NCBI GenBank assembly: GCA_032717465.1
Contig: CM064681.1
Coordinates: forward strand, 15,899,691 to 15,963,690
DNA length: 64,000 nt
Direction: 5' to 3'
From: Coenobita brevimanus
Lineage: Eukaryota; Arthropoda; Malacostraca; Decapoda; Coenobitidae
Positions 59,906 through 64,000 of this stretch are shown one piece after another; within the stretch, counting starts at the first letter, position 1; each line of letters starts with the position of its first letter. The position numbers and the translations under genes were made by a program. The notes under the pieces were generated by a model that worked only from the letters and a program-made list of their open reading frames with translations, ran no database searches and was not told where the DNA came from.

Positions 59906-60738
59906 TGTTGCATCCTCACCCCACACTGCCACAAACTCCAACTGCAGTAGTAGTCCTGGAAGGACTTTGCCCAGTGAGTTGTTCTTCCTATGGACAGCCT
60001 TAAGGAATACAGTACACAAGATCAGCCGAGGCAAAAATAAACACTGGCTCCTTAAAGTTCACTGTCTTTATTTTCCAGATAATTCCCCTTAATGCTTTCG
60101 AACTTCTCTTCACTATTCTCACAAGCACTGTAGCTATTCACACTTTACTGATTGCAGTTACACTTAATGTTTAACAACACTTCACAGTTATTACACTTAA
60201 TGCTTGACAACACTTCACAGTTTTTCATAAGTACCGAAAATAATCTTCACTGACAGTAATTACACTTAATGCTTGCCAGGAACACTTCACAAACTGAAGC
60301 AAAACCGACTGAACTTCACTCAGACTGAACAGAAAACCAATTGAACTTGAATTAGTCTCTTATCCATCCTTATATAAACTTGCATTGTTCGAGAACCATC
60401 TACTTCTCACAGCTCTGGAAACTGCTGGTCTTGTTGCCCCTAGCAACAACAGTTACCAACCAAGAGACATCAAAATATGCTAGAGTTTTCCTACATTAAA
60501 TAACACTAAATCATTTACCATACGAACCTAAATTACATAATTTAAAAAACAATCACTTAACTAAAACATTTTAAAGAAAGAGAAGAAAAATTAATGCATA
60601 ACTTATGAAATAACTGTGCTCACAGACAGCAGGCAAACTGGCAACTCTGACTCGTACTGATACCGGAACTACTGTACACGAAACGCCAAGAAGCTAATCG
60701 AGCACGTACGAGTAGCTGGCAAATCTCACTTCCTAACA
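59906..60738 (-). repeat. 5' LTR of the Gypsy element
   Basis: 833 bp. Compared with the 3' LTR it has an extra 85 bp containing an AATAAA (sense) at about 60068-60073. Confidence 0.85.
60366..60380 (-). promoter_or_regulatory. TATA box in the 5' LTR
   Basis: The sense reads GTTTATATAAGGATGG, a good TATA element, and is conserved at about 57420-57432 in the 3' LTR. Confidence 0.45.
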
Positions 60739-63170
60739 TATCAATTACATATAAAAATGGAAGGAGGCCCACCTCCTGAAAAAAATGTTGACAAGATGCA
60801 TCTTTAGCTAATGTATCCACCCTCTCATTCCCCACCATGCCAACATGTGCAGGAACCCAACAGAAGTCCACAAGATGGCCACGAAGTCCAAGAAGAAAAG
60901 GCCACTCTAAAATTGAAACCAATAAATGGGATGCATTGAAAGACTCCAGTGCAGAGAGAGCACTACAGGAGTCACTAAAAATCACGAAAATACATTGGGG
61001 AAGAGTAAAAATGATTTTGAGAGCATATAAAATCACAGTCAGTCCCACCATAAACACTGAAGTAATACCAGGAAGGCTACTGCCCATACTAAAGGAAGGG
61101 AAGACAACACCAAAACATACTCCAGTATCAGTCTTAGCCCCGTCAGTATAGACAGGGACAGAACTCTCATGAGTGCAGGCATGTTCTAAAAAGAAAGAGA
61201 GAGAGAGGGAAGTGAGCCCTTTTTACCAACAACGGACCTACAATTTGTCACACAAGGGAGTAGCCGGAAACCCACCCTTGGGATCCGATGTGGACAAACT
61301 GCCAGTCTCGAAACAGAGAGGGCTAACATGACAGGCCAGACCCTGTAACCAAAGGACTCGGGAAACTAAGACTGGTGTCATAAACAGAACATTGGGAATC
61401 CTGGGATACAATGGCACAAGGAATTGGGTCTGGAATGTGGTGAAGATGATACCAACACCTCATCATCAACGACTGACGTCACATATTCAAGAGGAGTACA
61501 CCAGCATCCACCAACAAACTTGAAATCGGGGTTGACCTGAATGCCCCAGTTGCCAGACATACACCAGCATGATGCACAGAATTTTACAACCTGATACGGA
61601 CAGCTGTTGCAGAGTAGACCTCACACCCATATTCAAGTTTAGGAAGAATGAGAGACCTATGCAAGAGAAGGAGGGTCTGACAGACAGCACCTCAAGAGGT
61701 ATGAGCCAAAACACTCAAAAGACTCAAAGCTTTAAGACAAGCCACGTTAAGAGAACGAATATGAGGAACCCAGGTAAGTCGTTTATCAAACAGAAGACCC
61801 AGAAACTGCATCTCCTCCACACAGGATATTTTCGGACCATAGAGATACAAGTCAGGGTCTGGGTAAGCCCTTGGAAGATGACCAAAAAGCATAGCCACTG
61901 TTTTTGTTAAAGAAAAACGGAAGCCACGAGACTCTGCCCAATCAGAATTTCTATTAACTCGCCGCCTCCCAGCAGATTTTTCAACGATGACCCCCCCATC
62001 CCAGAAGATTTTTCAACAATGACCCCCCCATCCTGGCAGATTTTCAATTTTTTTCCCTAAAACAAAGAAAATGAGAAACATAGAACATAGAAAATTCAGA
62101 GAGAAAGTGCTCACCTGAGCTTAAAGTGCCCTGTAAAGGTGACCCTCACCTCACCTGGTACCATCTTCTCTAGAGATGCGCTCCAGAGAAGACGTTTTCG
62201 TATGGGAGGGGAAACTATTCCAAATCACTCAGAATAGGTAGATATTTATTTATTTGGTACGAATTTATCTGTATTACAAGAGAATACTGGTTTTCACACA
62301 ATAATATTGGCAATATAAGCTTTGTTTCACTCACCAAACACATCAACATACCCCACTTTCCTTAGTGACCTTACCTCCTCATCACTTCTGCTCATTTCTT
62401 CCTCTGGTGCCATGTAATCTTTGCCTTCCACATCAGGAACCATTTTTGCCTTGAAGTTCGTCATCAGAGAGACTGTGGCGCAACATGTCTTTACTGGCCA
62501 GGTCACTGCTAATAAGTAAGTTGCTGAGAAAATGGCATGTGGGGGGAGGGGTCAAGTGAGGCCAGGCAGTGTCACTGCCTGGTGGCGGGTAGAGGAAGGT
62601 CTTTCACATATGCCTACCAAAAACCACCCACGAAACTTGAAAAATGTGTAAATGACGGACCTTGCAATTGCAGGACGTTTATATACGTCATCGGGACTGA
62701 GTGTGACAAAACGTTCGGATGTATATGTATGTCAGTGGGATGCGGCAGGTTAAGAGCCAGCTGCAACTTCCTCTCTATCATAAACATTCTAGATGTGGTA
62801 AAGGAAACTGAGAGGTCATCAGCATATAGTGAGCCTCATACACCATCAGGAAGTACACTAATTTTGCTGTTGAGGGCCACAGCAAAGAGAGTAACACTAA
62901 GGATGCTCTCCTGTGGTACTCCATCTTCTAGTACACAGGCATTAGAGAGCACTCCTCCAATTCGGACCATTAAAAAACGGTTAGATAAAAACTGCTGAGT
63001 ATAAATAGGCAAGCTCCCTCAGAGACCAAACTCATAAAGAGAAAGTAAAATACCATGACGCCAGGCAGTGTCATATGCCTCCTCCAGATCGAAGAAGACC
63101 GTAACTTGATGTTGGTTATGGTCAGACTCAAATATGAAGTCGGTTTGGGTGGGGCCCGCGCGGGGATTTC
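60739..63170 (-). pseudogene. I-like LINE: RT and RNase H, split by piggyBac 7
   Basis: Sense order: VTVFFDLEEAYDTAWRHGIL (RT motif A) and GVPQESILSVTLFAVALN, SLYADDLSVSF (YADD palm) at 63150-62790; after piggyBac 7 come NSDWAESRGFRFS, VAMLFGHLPRAY and a FLGLLFDKRLTWVPHI segment (61950-61690); then RNase H with FVIFSDSCSALSALESF and DFCWVPAHVGMVGNERVD (61087-60800). An RT followed by RNase H is typical of I-type LINE clades. It ends where the Gypsy element begins. Stops and shifts occur between the domains. Confidence 0.85.
61954..62753. mobile_element. piggyBac element 7, 800 bp, diverged family, inside the I-like LINE
   Basis: TTAACTCGCCGCCTCCCAGC at the left and (inward) TTAACCTGCCGCATCCCAC at the right. 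A minus-strand remnant (SLSDDELQG, then a shifted acidic EEE stretch) matches the transposase N-terminus SDDEIQ. A tandem CCCCCCATCC-n-AGATTTTTCAA repeat lies just inside the left end. Excision with one TTAA joins LQLAL to NRNSDW in the LINE frame. Confidence 0.78.
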
Positions 63171-63192
63171 CCTCTCTACAGCTCTGCCAAAC

Positions 63193-63197
<5 letters not shown>

Positions 63198-63244
<47 letters not shown>
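63198..63244. repeat. CT microsatellite
   Basis: About 47 bp of CT. The following 63245-63391 shows no gene. Confidence 0.95.
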
Positions 63245-63248
<4 letters not shown>

Positions 63249-63391
63249 GATTGAGAAAGTTTTTATATATTTATAAGTTTTGTTTTCTTCTATATTGTTT
63301 CGACCTTTTCTCCACACCACCACTGAGGTAAAAGTCTTGGCGCGTTTTTTTTATAGAGGTTTCCCCAGTAGGCATAAGTCCTCTCTGATCT

Positions 63392-64000
63392 TTAATCAGA
63401 CAATTCATCCTCTGAGCTTTCTGATATGTTGATTAAGAATGAATCCACGAAATGGTCGACTGCTACGTCTTGCTGTGAATCTTCTTCTTGCTGTTGTTCA
63501 GCATGCTGCACTGCTTTCATCCAGTTATTCGGTGTTACATGATTCAAAGCTTCTTTGGCAGGACGTTAAAGATCAACCATTTTGAAGGTGTTTGCCTTGG
63601 CTATATAGGTCTTCACCTGGGCCCAAATGAGCTCAATAGGGTTGTACTGGCAATGGTACGGTGGTAATCTTATGACCCGATGCCCTGCTTCTTCAGCAAT
63701 TGTGTCAATTACATACTTTGTGCCAGTATCAAACTTCTTTGCAAGTTCATACAGCTCGTGTTTTAAGAGATCGTCGCTGGGCCGTACTCCCTTCTTTATA
63801 AGCCAGTCCCTTATATCCGATTTTCTCCAGGACGAGGTTGGTTTTTTTTCAAGTTGGACTGAATGATAGGAAGCGTTATCCATAACAATTATAAAGTCTC
63901 CAATAGCCTTTTCTTCTAAAAAATACTTGTTCACATTGTAAATAAGTTCTTTCTCCCGACTGGAGCACACGAGAGCGAGTCGGAGTAGCTGCCATCGTGG
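63392..64000 (-). pseudogene. Tc1/mariner-superfamily transposase with a long D-E spacer, cut by the window edge
   Basis: From 63970 the minus strand reads YNVNKYFLEEK, then IIVMDNASYHS (second catalytic Asp), WRKSDIRDWLIKKGV, then LPPYHCQYNPIELIW (catalytic Glu). I count 81 residues between that Asp and the Glu, far more than the 34 or so of Tc1 and close to the long-spacer group described as DD82E (Sailor). A TAA at 63566-63568 interrupts the frame, which continues open to a second stop at 63392 with an acidic SESSEDELSD end. Upstream, a MAATPTRSRVLQSGER start is one base out of frame. The HTH and first-Asp regions appear deleted between NKYFLEEK and DFIIVMD. Confidence 0.65.

Larger units (their letters stand above)
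57043..60738 (-). mobile_element. Gypsy-type LTR retrotransposon, internally deleted
   Basis: Two direct LTRs (57043-57793 and 59906-60738) bound an internal part of only 2.1 kb with a gag-like reading frame and integrase but no protease, RT or RNase H. Minus strand. Both LTRs start TGTTA and end AACA. The flanking trinucleotide TAT is shared on both sides, short of a clear 4-5 bp target duplication. Confidence 0.85.

Overview
Eukaryotic, almost certainly arthropod DNA. The transposon mix (Penelope with GIY-YIG, several LINE clades, piggyBac, pogo/Tigger, Gypsy, a long-spacer Tc1/mariner-like transposase), the very long GA/CA/TA microsatellites and a receptor-like host gene with introns point to a decapod crustacean; that taxon is an inference. 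There are no operons, rRNA genes or CRISPR arrays. Nearly every recognisable coding segment is a broken transposable element.

Layout. 1-790: 177-bp satellite-like tandem repeat. 1.6-7.1 kb: diverged copies of a dispersed repeat, a long GT/CA-armed hairpin, a piggyBac relic and two TTAA-flanked MITEs inside a TA array. 7.7-8.5 kb: a LINE 3' end split by a 575-bp CAA-tailed insertion with a perfect 9-bp target duplication. 9.4-10.2 kb: higher-order tandem repeat. 10.9-11.1 kb: one unexplained open exon candidate. 12.2-16.5 kb: three minus-strand LINE relics, one apparently inserted in another.

15.7-32.8 kb: an 8.6-kb segment present twice in direct tandem, nearly identical. Each copy holds three phase-compatible plus-strand exons, the first with a signal peptide. 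I read them as the 5' end of a crustacean ionotropic-receptor-like gene, the only convincing host gene here. Each copy also carries a tRNA-derived SINE and LINE relics. It may be a recent duplication or a haplotype false duplication in the assembly.

35.3-55.4 kb: a piggyBac nest. Two large elements (35335-39438 and 42698-46509) carry inactivated transposases. Five derivatives of about 770-800 bp share their ends. Several sit inside older elements, and removing each with one TTAA restores the reading frame of a Penelope reverse transcriptase (two insertions), a CR1-like LINE and an I-like LINE, or joins the halves of a Tigger MITE.

55.4-64 kb: a hAT-like end, a Tigger transposase relic, a Gypsy element with both LTRs but no RT, an I-like LINE with RNase H split by piggyBac 7, and a transposase cut by the window edge.
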